Assembly: GCF_036417845.1 (NCBI RefSeq)
Contig: NC_089979.1
Location: forward strand, 24,059,958 to 24,123,957
Reading direction: 5' to 3'
Length of the DNA stretch: 64,000 nucleotides
DNA from: Apteryx mantelli
Lineage: Eukaryota; Chordata; Aves; Apterygiformes; Apterygidae
Positions 11,420 to 23,500 of the stretch are shown here, piece after piece; positions within the stretch are counted from its first letter, which is position 1, and every line of letters begins with the position of its first letter. A program made the translations under genes and the position numbers. A model generated the notes under the pieces. It searched no databases, had not been told where the DNA came from, and saw only the letters and a program-made list of their open reading frames with translations.

Positions 11420-12409
11420 TTCAAAATTAGACTGTCACAAAACCGGTTTCTAAAACTGGCTGCCCAAGATCAGAACCAGAGCCCCGCAGCCTGATACTGT
11501 GTTCAGTAAGTTTCTTGGAGAAGACCCAACATTTGACAAAAATTACTAACATATTAAAATATGCAAATGAAAATCCAGGCATTTTTGTTCAAAAAAGCAA
11601 TCATACAAGACTGGGAGAAGGTGCTTGTGCCTCTTAAATTCCTCCAGGTCAACCAGAATTAGATTAACTTGTGTCGTGGCTGGAGATAGGAATGTCATTT
11701 ACTTTTGGCACTTCTGAGGCCTACTGAATCATTAGTGAAAGAGGCTGTGAGATGGGAGAGTCTTAAACATGCCTCAGGACACTCCTCTCTTCAGTCCACT
11801 TGTGAAAGAACAATTGAAAGGGACTCTTCATTTATTCACTAGTACCAAAGTTTCTGCTCCTTGGAGAGCAGAAAGCAGATCTTGTACTCCTCAGAGTATT
11901 CCTGCATTGCCTCTCCAATTTCATATCAGAAGAAAACACTTTATTTGCAGGTTAAAGTCCTGAAAGACAAGATGGGTCATTCTCAGCAGGGCAATGACTT
12001 CTTTTTCCCAAAGGTCCAAATGAATGTTACCAAGCTTATACTAAGTGCTTGCTAGCCCTTTTTCCTTTGGTCTCAGTTATCCATTTCCTGTTAGGCCTTT
12101 CAGACCAATCTGTAAAAAGGGTTACTGCTCAGAAGCTGAGAGATCCTTTTTTTTAAGGAAGGAGTGAAACTTTTTCATATGTTACCTGGACAGGGAAAGC
12201 AGAACATATGTTCACATTTTCCTAAGCCTACAAGCTTGCTATGTTAGAGTTCACCTGTGTTTCATGTTATCAATGTGGATTTGTGATTTGCTTGAAAATA
12301 ATTGTTAGTTTTAAAGAAATAAATGAAAGCAACAAACTTCACACAAAGAAACACACAACTCCAGGTGCTTCTCCTGCCTAAAAAGTATCTTGTGCTTTCT
12401 TTTGTTCAG

Positions 12410-12663
12410 GTGTCCAGCTGGGAAAGTAGAAGTGACTGATAACCTTACAGGGCTCAGACATTGTACCTCATCACCTTGTGGACACTGGACCTGTAGAAAT
12501 GGGGGTAACTGTGTGGCCCAATCCCAAGACAAGACTATCTGCCAGTGCCCTGATGGTTACAAGGGAAGATGGTGTGAAATTAGCCAGGTGAAGGCAGGAA
12601 GACCAGTCGGACTCAGCTCTGGCTCTATTCTGGCAATCAGCATGTGCCTCCTAGTCTTCCTAG
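12410..12663 (+). CDS. Cadherin third EGF and transmembrane start exon
   Basis: One base completes a codon, then CPAGKVEVTDNLTGLRHC, an EGF module (CGHWTCRNGGNC, CQCPDGYKGRWC), and the transmembrane run GSILAISMCLLVFL, ending one base into a codon before GTAGGA. It is intact and fits the exon at 13612. Confidence 0.85.
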
Positions 12664-13611
12664 GTAGGAAAGCAAGTTTGTTGGCTTGTCTGTTTTTTTT
12701 TTTTTTCGTCTTGCACCTTCCTCCATTGAGTCAAGTCTGCTTTACTCCTTGGATACTGTGACCAGTGTTTCATCTTTTCTGGAGATCACCAGTTGGTGTT
12801 CATTTGAGGATGCTAAGAGACAGGCATCAGCACATGGTTACAGTTTATTTGCTTAAAGACAGTTCAAGCAAATTTAGAATTTCCCTCTTCCAGAATCACT
12901 TATTTTCGCTCCTTCTTAAATAGGGACTTTCCATCTGTGTGTGCAAATCTATGTGCATCCATTTTCATCTGAAACTTCCACCTGCCCTGAACCCTAACAT
13001 GAGTATTACATAGCACCTACAACGAGTATATGCTATTCACATATTAGGAAGGCAGAGAGCTTTCTCTAGAGAGTTTATGACCTCTATGGTTATGTGAATG
13101 AGGCAAGCCTCATTAAGAATGCAGGGCAAAAATAAATGTTCTGAATGTGTCCAGTTTTAGATGCACTTTGGTTGAAATAATAATATGATTGCCCGTTTCC
13201 CATATTGATAATGAAAAACTGCATACAAATCTCAGAATAGTAAAGATTCCAATGATTATATTACATTTGTAACCTTCATTAAAACGGTGTTTTACTTACT
13301 TTGGGTATCTTATTTACTTAGGATTGGTGAAAGGCCAGAGATTGGCCAAAATGCCTTCTATTTAAATGGATTCCTTTAGGTAAGTAAAATACCCTTTTAA
13401 TGAAGTTTATGATGTAATATATATATAGATGATTCTTTACCTTCCTGAAAATAACTTGTTTATACACTAACAATTATGCATTTCTTACCTGGGAATTTGC
13501 TTTTAAAATAAGAGTTGATTTTATATCTCAGGAGTCATATAACTATGTATTTGTCATATGTCATACTTTGTCGTATGTCATATAACAAATATGTATATTC
13601 ATTTTTTCCAG

Positions 13612-13766
13612 CTCTCTTGGTCTCCTACACAGTGTGGAGTCAGTGGGGAAGTTCAGGGTTTCGGAAAGGAGGAATTTACCACATTCCTGAAGAGCATGAA
13701 AGCTGGGAGGATGTTAGAGAAAACATCTTCAATTATAATGAAGGAGGAGGAGGAGAACGTGACCAG
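13612..13766 (+). CDS. Cadherin transmembrane end and juxtamembrane cytoplasmic exon
   Basis: Reads LLVSYTVWSQWGSSGFRKGG then IYHIPEEHESWEDVRENIFN and YNEGGGGERDQ, ending in phase 0 at CAG|GTATGA. The stretch N-Y-N-E-G-G-G-E-x-D-Q is a hallmark of the classical cadherin juxtamembrane region. It is intact. Confidence 0.9.
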
Positions 13767-14202
13767 GTATGATGCAGCTTCAGTTCAGTCTTTGCAAACC
13801 AAACATCTCCTTACCTTCCTTTTCTAGACCTTTATTTAACTTTTTTTATTGCCTTCACCCAATTGTTTGCATTTTTTTTAACATAAAAACTATTGAGTAT
13901 GAGGCTTTTATTACAATCTGATCTGTACTTTTCACACTGGTCAAATGAGGCCACCTTTTAGGGGGCCACCCTGGGGACAGCATAGTACTTTGTACATAGC
14001 ATTCTTGGTTTAGCTCAAGACTCTCAGTATTTAAAGGGATGTGGTATGATCTGAACTTGGCCCTCTGAACTAGCCCCACTCTCCTCCTCAGTTAGTAGAA
14101 GACTCACAGAATCTGTTTTTGTGTTGCATTGGTTTTTAAAATATTTTTGGGAACATGTTTTCTTTCATGTTTTTTTCTGATATTTGTATTCTTTTTTTCC
14201 AG

Positions 14203-14604
14203 AATGCATATGATATAGATGAACTGAAGAAACCTGTCCAAAACATTCCCCACTTCTCCTTGAGGGCAGCTGCTCTGCGCTCCATGACACCCAACGGCCC
14301 AAAGAGAGACTCGCTGCCAAAACGTGCACGTCAAAAACAGTCAACAACAGCTGTTACCAGTGTTCCAGATTTCAAGGAATATGTGTCTCAAATTGTCTGG
14401 GATGCAGACAATGATCTACGAAGTCTTCCAGCTGACACTATTCATCATTACTGCTTAGAAGGGCAATGCTCTCTAGCAGGGTGCCTTAGTTCCTTAGACT
14501 CCGTTAGTGGTGATGAAGATCTAAATTATGATTGCCTCCAAGAGTGGGGGCCAAAGTTTGACAGGCTTAAAGAACCCTATGAGCTCTCAAATGAACATTT
14601 GTGA
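14203..14604 (+). CDS. Cadherin catenin-binding tail, last coding exon
   Basis: Begins NAYDIDELKKPVQ and ends with TGA at 14602-14604. The distal part carries DNDLRSLPADTIHHYCLEGQ, then LSSLDSVSGDEDLNYDCLQE and WGPKFDRLKEPYEL, the beta-catenin-binding block of classical cadherins. All 133 codons are open, in contrast to the broken extracellular exons. This intactness could mean recent loss, or selection on a partial product. Confidence 0.9.
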   Translation, partial: NAYDIDELKKPVQNIPHFSLRAAALRSMTPNGPKRDSLPKRARQKQSTTAVTSVPDFKEYVSQIVWDADNDLRSLPADTIHHYCLEGQCSLAGCLSSLDSVSGDEDLNYDCLQEWGPKFDRLKEPYELSNEHL

Positions 14605-14855
14605 CTGGAGCTAAAGGGACTCAAAACATTGCCATGACATATGGACACTTCTTTTAAATTAAAATATGGGGGTTTTTTATATTTAAGCTAAATCAATTAA
14701 GTTATTTGATGCAAACTTTTAGTAACAATAGTATGAAATGTTCACTTTTCCCAGAAGTGACAATCTGAACAGTCTTTTTATATGCCCTGTATAAATAGTT
14801 ATTCAAAGATAGAACTGCAAAGGCTTTTAACATATGAGTTTTCTTGAAAACTTTG

Positions 14856-14915
14856 AAGTGTAGGATTTGTATCAAATAGTATCAAATCAAGTGTAGGATT
14901 TGTATCAAATAGTAT
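14856..14915. repeat. Two-copy 27-bp tandem duplication, period 33
   Basis: The same 27 bases, beginning AAGTGTAGGATTTG and ending ATAGTAT, occur at 14856-14882 and 14889-14915 with no mismatch. The lack of divergence suggests a recent duplication, in the likely cadherin 3' UTR. Confidence 0.85.
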
Positions 14916-17900
14916 AATAATATCCCTTTTTATTTGTGTAGACCACAGTGAATTACTAGAACTGTCCTGGATGCAAGAACTTGAATTATTTTCTCCCTAG
15001 TATAAATATGATTCCCATCATGTGGATAGCAATGGGTGGGGCATTTTTTAAATTGCATTCATTTTAGACTGTGAACTCACAATTACAAATATTAAATATA
15101 AAACATTTTAAATTTCTGTTTCTCTTCTGAGCTTTTGTCTTCTAACTCTAATCTCTCCCAACATTGCATACACTTGCTCACTCTTACAGGCTGCCCAACC
15201 CTGTGAGACTTTTTCTCTACAACCCCTTTCTCTAATTACCTGTGAAATGGGGAAAAAAGCAGAAAGATCAAATTATCATAGCTGTGAGTAGCACTTTGCT
15301 GTTGTGACAGTTTTACACTCTTAGAAGTGGTGGTAAGACTTGGAAAACATTTCTATTCAGTAAGCTTTTATTTCTAACTTTCCATCACACCTACAACCCT
15401 TCTTCAAAGTCTGCTGTTGGAAAAGAAGAGCTGATAGCAGGCATGAAGAGAACTTAGAAGGGAATCCAGGCAAAAGATGGAACTGAACTCTTTCAGTCAG
15501 GACAGTTATTGTAGAAATTGGAGTCCTCAAAATATAAAGCATAGGAAACCTGCCCTGTCCCCCTTTGCCTCCTCCTTCCCATCCCCTCTTCCCCAAAAGT
15601 GGGGTTTGAGCATGGGATGGAAGGGGAGTCAGACTTATGAAATCTAATGTTGACTCATCTCTATGGCCACGGGTAAGTCACTTTAAAATGTTCTTTCTCA
15701 TTCCGTCTCCCTTGTCCTCTCCTTCTCTCCCTTAAATAAGGACAATTCCCAGTGCAGAGGGTGATGTGTGAATGTTAGTGCTTACAGAGTGCTTAAAAGC
15801 TCTTAAATGCCAAGGTTTTTTAAATTTTTTTTCCACTTAGTAGTTTTTAATTACTAGTACACCATGATACTGCAAGTTTGTTTTTTTGTTGAAATCTTGA
15901 CAGTTCCTTTGATTTATAAATACTGTTTTAAATTTAGGCCTTTCATTACTGTTGCCATTTTGCTTGGTGTAAGAAATGCAAATGTATCTTAGTTTTGTAC
16001 ATAGAAGGAAGATTTTGAGATACTGTTAAAAAAAATATAATTTGCACTGAAAAGTGAACAAAAACACCAGATGAACTGAATTAAAAAATCTGTATTCATT
16101 CCATAAAATGATTTACATAAATGACATTAAAACACCAATATTTATCAAAGATTTGGACCAAAAGAGTGACTAGGACTTCTTTGTGCCAAATGGGCATTGA
16201 TTTGTTCTTATGAAGTCATAAAAAATAAATAGGGTAGCTATCTAACATATTACCACATCTCGCTTAATGTACATTTTCCCTGCTTTCTAAAGATGTATGA
16301 TCTTCTCGTAAGAAATTATAAAATCTGTTACATTCTGGGACATTACATATATTGTGCTGCAAATGAAATCTGCTGAGCTTCAGATCATCAGTAAGGCAAT
16401 TGTTCTGAGTCTTGAACTCCTAGAAAATTTTCATTAAATGCCTATGCATTTTTATCACTCTTTATTAAATTGTCTCCTCTCGACTTGGTATCAAGTAAAG
16501 CTTATCATAATTACCCTATTGGTAAACTCTCTCTCTTCCGAAAGAAAATAATTTGAACAATGTGCTACAAATGATGCTTGAGACAGGCTAACTATTATCA
16601 TTCAGAGGATTATTTTTTATTATTAGTCTTCTGAAGCCTGCCATTTTATATATGAATGCATATTAAACATTAACTTAGGAAAGCTGAAGCAGCAGTTGAT
16701 TTTTCCCTCAAATAGCTGAAAACACAAAGTAACCTGGCAGGACGGAAGCTAAGAAATTACTGTAGTCTGGACACTTAATGGACTTCTGTCCTCATGATAG
16801 GTGAGAAAGAGGAAAGCTTTTCTGCCTTATTAGGTCACTTACTGCAAAATACAGAACATTTCCGCACAGTAGATAACTGTCTAGTTAGAGAGTTGAATAT
16901 AATGGATGTCGTCTTTTTGATAAAAAGGAATTTTGTACCACAAGGGACATATCGAGTGTCAAGAGATTGGGACAGAACAGCTAATGGTGTTTATGAAGAT
17001 GTGATTCTGTGTGTGAGAATGATATGACAGACTATGTCATTTACTTCTTCCCCCTGCAGTATCATTGTGTACTGAGAGTGCTTGCTAAATGAAGACTGAG
17101 AAAGGGCCATTCGGGCACTCATTTGAGACAATATGTCTTGTTCCACTTGCAACAGAAGTTGTGGCTGGTTCGAAAATGAGTAAGTCCTGCAGGAAAGGAA
17201 AAACAGCCCTGTCACTTGATGCAATGACTGGAGCAAAAGAGATTTGCATTCTGTCTTCACTGAAAACTTGCTGTACAGCCTTTGAGAACTCTTTTCTTGG
17301 TAAAGTATTTGAGAAATTCAACCAAATGGCTGAAGTAGTTGAAACCTTCAGCTATCCATTCTGCTTCTCTCCCAGACATTTTCATCCTAGGAACAGGGAT
17401 ATCTGAAAACCTTGAGAATTGGGTCTTGGCTAGTGGCAGCTTAGAGCCTGCCATAAACAGACATGGACTATGTAAATGGAGAGTACTTTAATATCAAACA
17501 GTGGAAGTTACTGCTGACAGGCAGTAGCTGCTTCTGCCACTTACCTTGAATCTGCCTATGTTTAGGGATCAAGGCCTTATTTTCTTTGCCTTATGGAAAG
17601 AAGGCACTGAGGTGTACATGGGAAGAAGGAGGATGTATGATTAGCCATTTCCTTACTTCTTATTTAAACCAGCAAATAAAAGTAATTTAGGTAAAAAATA
17701 TTAATTTTGCATGTTTGGGGGAGGGCTGTTTTGCTAAAAAGCCTGATTCTCATTGGTAGCATCTTTCTTCTCAACTGTTCATAACCCTTACATAATGCCT
17801 TCACTGATTTTTCTTCACCAGGAGACACTACATACACATTTATTTCAGCAACTATCACTTAACATTCACAAATCAGATGAAACACATGTGGCTAGCGGAG

Positions 17901-18514
17901 AACTCACCATGATTTTTTTTCCTCATACGCTTTCCTCATCTCTTCCTTTACCCACCCTCCCCAAATGCCTGCTTTCTGCCAAAAGTAATTCAAAAGACAT
18001 TCTAATCGGAACCTGGGTGAAACAACGTTATTTTTCTTTTTCATCAAATTTTCAGGAAGCGGAGGGGTCATTCTAATTTTATAGCTGAAAAAATGCCTGA
18101 ATTAAGGTCACCTATGTACTTTCATTTTGTCTCCTAGGGCAAATATATTACAATGAATTGTGACCATGCATTTATAGATACTGTTTTCACACTTTTAATT
18201 CCTCGACTTAGAAAGTTTACATTATTGATGTTTAGCTTCACGGAGCTTTCCAACAAACTACTTCAGCATGAAGGAAGAGTTTTAGTAGTGATCCTTTCAG
18301 CTACTAGGGTATCTAAAGTGCTGCCAAGTGCTGGAGATAAAATCTCTCTGGCAATAAGCTGAGGATACCTTTAATGACCCAAACTTATTACTATATGTTT
18401 TATCTTCTGACACAAGGTGATGAAAGCCTCATCTATTGAAGCCAAAGGGGAAGGAGTTGTGAAGATTTTGCCTTATCTCTAGAGATGCATCTTTAATCTC
18501 ATAGCAAGGCATGT

Positions 18515-18697
18515 GAGGGTGGTTGAACACAGAAACAGGTTGCCCAGAGAGGTTGTGAAGTCTCCATCCTTGGAGATACTCAGAACCCAACTGGACACAG
18601 TCCTGGGCAACCTGCTTTAGCTGACACTGCTTGAGCAGGGGCATTGGACCAGGTGGTCTCCAAAGACCTCTTCCAACCCCAGCTATTCTATGATTCT
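18515..18697 (+). mobile_element. CR1 LINE 3' fragment
   Basis: Contains the diagnostic CR1 3' segments CAGGTTGCCCAGAGAGGTTG, a CTTGGAGATACTCAGAACCC block, GGACCAGGTGGTCTCC and the terminus ATTCTATGATTCT. The 5' end fades around 18515. It is 5'-truncated, as most CR1 copies are, and carries no intact reverse transcriptase. Confidence 0.9.
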
Positions 18698-19799
18698 TCC
18701 AGGAGAAAGAGATGCACTGCTTTCGGGATCACAGATACTTTGGTTTCCCTGCAATTACTGTTCCCATTCATTTGGGGAGATGTTATACTAGAATACTGGC
18801 ACAGTATGATATTTTTCATCTAAGTAATCGCAGGTCTTCTCATGGATGATTACTGGACTGAACCTCTTTGCGTCAGTTGACCTCAAGTCATTCTATATAT
18901 GTTTCTTTGTAGTGGTTGAGTGTTCAACCTCCAAAGGGGAAATTAGTATTATCTTACGGTAGTGGGATCATATGTCCCTACCTTTTTGGAAGAGAATTTT
19001 GCTGATTTAAACTGGACTGCTGCAATTAGTAATGCTAAAAGCTTTCTTAAGTAACCTGCTCTGGAGTTTCTACTACCTCAGGTAGATTCATTTTTATACC
19101 AAATTAATCTGATCATTCTTTACTCTTTATTTCCCTCAGCACAAAGACCTGAGAGTGAGCACTTTTGTACATAAAACATCAACACTTTAGAAAAATACAT
19201 TTTCTTAACTTCCCTTCCTTTGTATGTGACAGGAAAGAAATGAGGAACTCTTTGGTTTTCTCTTGGCAGTCATTAAATGCATGCAGTCGACTCTCCTGAT
19301 CATTAGGATAGTAACACTGTTCAAATGCAGAACTTCACTGTTGGGTTTTGTTTCTTCACTACTGGAAGTGTGAATGTGGGAAACACTAAAAAACATGATC
19401 AAGGGGCTGAAGCAGGGCAGTAGGATTTGGCACACCTTAGCAGGACCATCTAGCTAGCAAGCTGTGAGTAAGTTACTTCACCCTTTCCCTCCAACTCAGT
19501 CTCCAAGATGGTTCCTGCTGTTTTTTTGCCATGTTGGTGAACCCCGCTCAGGTGGGCCCTGAAGGTCCATGACGCATAGTAAGTGTGGTGTTGTGGTCTT
19601 GCCCCTACCTGCCAGCAGTCGCCCCCCTGCCCTTCTGCTGCTGTGCCCGCGGCAGAGCCTGGTGGGAGGCTTGGCCAAGCCGCGGGAGCGCGCTGGCATC
19701 GCTGCAAGCGCTAAGCGCTCCATCCTGATCCTCTTCTCTAGCTGCCTGCTAGTCACTGCCAGCTGAAACGTCTATTTACCATGATTGACCTGAGACGCA

Positions 19800-20500
19800 G
19801 CAGGGGAAAGGAGGAAGGCAAGGCGATGTAAGGTGGCGGGGGCAAGGCGGGGAGGGGGCCTGCAGGGTGGCGAGGGCAGGGCGGCAGGAGGCACCGCTGC
19901 GGGCGGGGCTGGGCCTCCCGGCGCGGTAGTTGTGAGGACAGGCCCCCCTGGGGGAAAGCCCGGCCCCGGCCCCCACGGGCGCCATCTTGCCGCCCTACAC
20001 CGCCCGGCGGCGCCGCGCTGAGGGGTGGAGCCCTGCGCGGCCCCGGCCCCGCCGGCTCGGCTCGGCTCGGCGCGAGAGTGGCCGCCATCTTGTTGCGGCA
20101 GCTGGCCGCGCCGCGGGAGGGCGCGGCGGCGCTCGGCTCGGCGCGGCGGCGCAGCGATGAGCGCGGAAGCGGCGGACCGCGAGGCCGCCACGTCCAGCCG
20201 GCCCTGCACGCCGCCGCAGACCTCCTGGTTCGAGTTCCTGCTGGAGGAGGCGCTGCTGGAGCAGCACCTGCGGAAGCCCTCGCCCGGTGCGTGCGGCGCG
20301 GCCCCGGCGGCGGCCCCTGCCCCGCGGCGGCCCGGCGGCGCTCCCGGGCCCTCCCGCGGCCCCGGCGGGCGCAGCGCTCGCTCGTTGCCCGCCGGCCCCT
20401 GCGGCCCGAGCCCGCGTGCCGCGGCGTGACCTGGCTCGAAGGGCGGGCTGGGGGCGGGGGCCGGGGGTGAGGGTGCGGACTGGCCGTGGTCCGGGTGGGG
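19800..20500. promoter_or_regulatory. INTS8 CpG-island promoter with two YY1-type motifs
   Basis: Dense CpG sequence surrounds the first INTS8 exon. On the minus strand, CAAGATGGC motifs (YY1 consensus AAGATGGCGGC) lie at about 19978-19989 and 20081-20092, the second with the full GCCGCCATCTTG. YY1 sites just downstream of the start site are common in TATA-less housekeeping promoters. I see no TATA box. The transcription start is not determined. Confidence 0.65.
20157..20286 (+). CDS. INTS8: INTS8 exon 1, start and PP2A-binding motif
   Basis: ATG at 20157 is the first in-frame start in the known N-terminus. The exon encodes [14 protein letters not shown] then [20 protein letters not shown], including the WFEF motif. 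It ends one base into Asp at CCCG|GTGCGT. It is extremely GC-rich, unlike the later exons, because it lies inside the CpG island. Confidence 0.97.
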
Positions 20501-23500
20501 AGGAAATCAGGGAGGCAGGTGGGTCAAAAAGGGACGCGAGAGCTAGTGTTAACAGTTATAACGATGCGGCATTAGTTAGAGCAAGTGAGAATGTGTTTTT
20601 CTTTTCTGCATTAAATTTCCTATTTGGGAATGTAATTTCTCTGTCTTTCCCGTGTGGTAGATCGTTTTCCTTTTGCAATATGAATTTTCTTTGGAGAAGT
20701 GCCGCAAGAAGTTGTCAGCGCTTCATGTGAAAGCGCTGTTTGTAAAACATTACAGTTGGCATCTGAATTTTCCCCCTTGAGTCTTGCTAGCTTCAAGAGC
20801 TAGAGCCCTCCTGAAGGTTCAGTGCTGAACTTGCTCCATCTACTTAAAAACTGGAATGAATAAAAATCTGTATCAGAAATAAATAAAAATGTATTATAAG
20901 AAACTTGCCCTATTTACATGAAATCTGAAGAGTGACTGTATTTTCTGCAGATCCACCACCTGTACAGCTGATTGTCCAGTTCTTGGAACAGGCTTCCAAG
21001 CCATCAGTGAACGAACAGAACCAAGTCCAGCCGCCACCTGATAACAAAAGAAACCGCATTTTAAAACTCCTTGCTCTTAAAGTTGCTGCTCATCTGAAGT
21101 GGGATTTGGATGTGTTAGAGAAAAGGTATGGGCTGTATGTTTCATGCTGAAGTTGTTAAACTAGGAAGTGGCACAAGTTCTTTATTTTAACAAGCAGGAA
21201 TCAGTCTTACTCCCTGTTCTGACAGTATCTTTCTTAGATTAAGAAGAGTCCTGGGTCTGACAATTGGAATCAAGTTCAATTTCCTCTGCAGGTTAGAAAA
21301 GCTTTGATAGAAGATTTATAAAAGCAATGTCTGTGAGCAAATCAATACTGTTAATAAGTTAAAGAAGAAAAATGGTGGGACTTAGGCATTGCGATTTGCA
21401 TGTGCCTAAACTTGGTTAAGGATGAGGTTTAGGTTAGGTTTTCTCCTGTGACAAAGCCAGCATAAGTTTCCACACCCTGACATGCTTTTTCTTTAAAAAA
21501 AAAAAAAAAAAAAAAAGAACTTTTACCACAGTTTACTATTGTTCCAGTTTTGTAGATGAAGGTGCTCTACATCAATCTGTGAGCTAGGTCACTGAACTGA
21601 GTATGGTTGAAAAAACTCCTTTTTTACCCCCAATTTTACTGGTTGACCTTGCCAGTAGTTAGATAGGCGTAGATACAACAGAAGGTAGGAGAGCCCGGAA
21701 CTTCTTTATTCTGGCAGTGCTAAGCATATCAGGGAACTGCCCTTCAGCAGTGTAAAAGCTTAATGGGGTAAGACTTGTTCTCCTGCACCTTTTCATTTCG
21801 TGTTACAGTTGTCAGACACAGGACTGCAAACTTCTTGAAAGAAGAAAGTTTTAAGTTCCATAAAAGTTGCATTGACTCTGAGTGTGTGATAAAAGAGTTA
21901 AAAAAAAAAAATCACATTATAGCATCGTATTTCTCCTGAGTTGATCTGAAAATTATATGTTCTTTATAATGTTATATAGAAATTTTCTAACTTCAGAAAT
22001 ATTTTGAAAAACTTTATTCCTTCAAATTACTGGTAGGGTTTGTCTCTTCCTAGATACTTTTCTTTTTGTATTCTTCTTACTACGTGAACACTATAATATT
22101 TTTTTTCCTCCAAGTGTATGCTACAGTGAGCAGTAAAAGGATTTGGAATGAGATATCCTTGGTTGTTCTGCCTACCAAGTTCTCTTTTTTTCTAATATCC
22201 TACGAGATGGCAAAAATACTATGTCATATTTATCTACCTTATTGAAGCATTATGAGGCTGAATTACTGATTGTCAAAGTACCTTTGCAAGATGCTGCACA
22301 TTGGCAGGCAATGTAGTGAAGTCTTTATTGTGGTTAATTATGAAAATATTGTATGGACACATGTTTTTTATATACAATAAGGTTTTTTTTATAGTTTAGT
22401 TTTGAAAGTTGCTATATAAGAACATGTAAGTGAGGGCTTTTCTTAAGACTGCTTCAATTTTTGCAGGAATTTGTATCTGTTCTTGGCATATTTTATGTCA
22501 ATTAATATCTTTACTTTTTGAAATACAAGTATAATCCTGATTAATCCTGATTTTATAAATCAGTCCTACTGTATGACAATATTGGACTGATTCTGGGATT
22601 CTGTAGGATTGTTTTGTCCTTTTTTTTTTTTTTTTGAGAGAGCGAGCGAGCAAGACAGTCTGAAGTGCTTTCAACTACTGATTCGACGCATCTCTGTAGT
22701 AGTAAGAGTTCTTGTTCTTCTAGCTTATGAAGCCTAAGGTTGTTCTTAAATAAGAACTGTACTGTTTGTCTTTTTAACTGTTTATACCCAGATATTCAGT
22801 CATGCTAGTTTAAAAAAAGAATAAAATAACAGCTTGAGCTCAGCCTTTTTCTACAGCTTCTGCTGTTAAAGTTACTTAAATGATATTCTACTGATGCCAA
22901 TGAAAACAAGATTCTTGGACCTCACATAGTAAAAATAGCGTTCATGAGCTTTGTTAGTTTGAAACAATAGCTTGATAACATACCTGGAGTCTGACGTGAC
23001 GCAGGGCCTAAAATTCACTCAGTGGGAATTCTGGTGTTGGTTAATAAAAGTGTAGTCTCAAACGGTTGTTTTCGATGCTGGTTGCAAAGCAGGGTGTGTG
23101 TTTTTTTGTTTTTTTCCTCTCAATGTTGAAGGTACTTTGGCAGCAGCTGATTGCTTCTAATTTCAAACCTCTCTGATAAAAATGTCTAAATTAGTAATAG
23201 TGTTTCAGTTGTGTTAAATTATTCATCAGAAGCCTAGAGTGGTGCAGTCCTGCCCACATGGCTTCTCTTTTTATCAAGAAAGGCTCTGTCCCAACTGATG
23301 TATGGGTTTACATATTACAGCTTACAATGAAGCATGGTCTATTCCAGTTCCCAGTGTTAAATTCACTGTGTGCTGGCAGATGCTGCAGAATGGGAGACAA
23401 GGCATGATAACAGAGATGTCCCCTTTACCGGAGGGTAATCTGGTAATCCACTTGCAATGGAAGCATTGTTTACCTTCTGGAAGTACGGTCTGGGACTGTC

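Larger units (their letters stand above)
1..14604 (+). pseudogene. Type III classical cadherin (DN-cadherin / chick Hz-cadherin-like), 3' part, probably disabled
   Basis: Seen: exons with matching splice phases at 1-48 (partial), 872-1054, 1669-1901, 2930-3207, 4683-4897, 5197-5324, 6072-6199, 6343-6475, 6556-6736, 9692-about 9780, 10458-10722, 12410-12663, 13612-13766 and 14203-14604. In order they encode a membrane-proximal domain with a DGVWPDVVSTV motif, a first EGF, laminin-G 1, a second EGF, laminin-G 2, a third EGF, a transmembrane helix and a classical cadherin tail. Family knowledge: this EGF/LamG arrangement before the membrane is typical of type III cadherins, which mediate adhesion and bind beta-catenin. 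Lesions: a frameshift near 951, TGA at 4759-4761, loss of reading after 9780, and a missing exon between 10722 and 12410 (phase 1 meets phase 2). All other exons are open. Inference: pseudogene or partial-product locus. Assembly error could explain the single-base lesions but not all four. Identity as a type III cadherin is firm; loss of function is likely. Confidence 0.75.
14605..19790. other. Intergenic stretch between cadherin and INTS8
   Basis: It presumably begins with the cadherin 3' UTR; I see no single convincing poly(A) signal (a candidate AATAAA is at 16224-16229). It contains a 27-bp direct duplication (14856-14882 and 14889-14915) and the CR1 fragment listed separately. The remainder is AT-rich and no open frame has recognisable homology. 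GC content rises from about 19550 into the INTS8 promoter. Confidence 0.6.

Noticed and set aside
17085-17406. Overlapping plus and minus frames of about 80-105 codons in the intergenic region
   Set aside because: Both strands are open over the same bases and neither shows a family motif.
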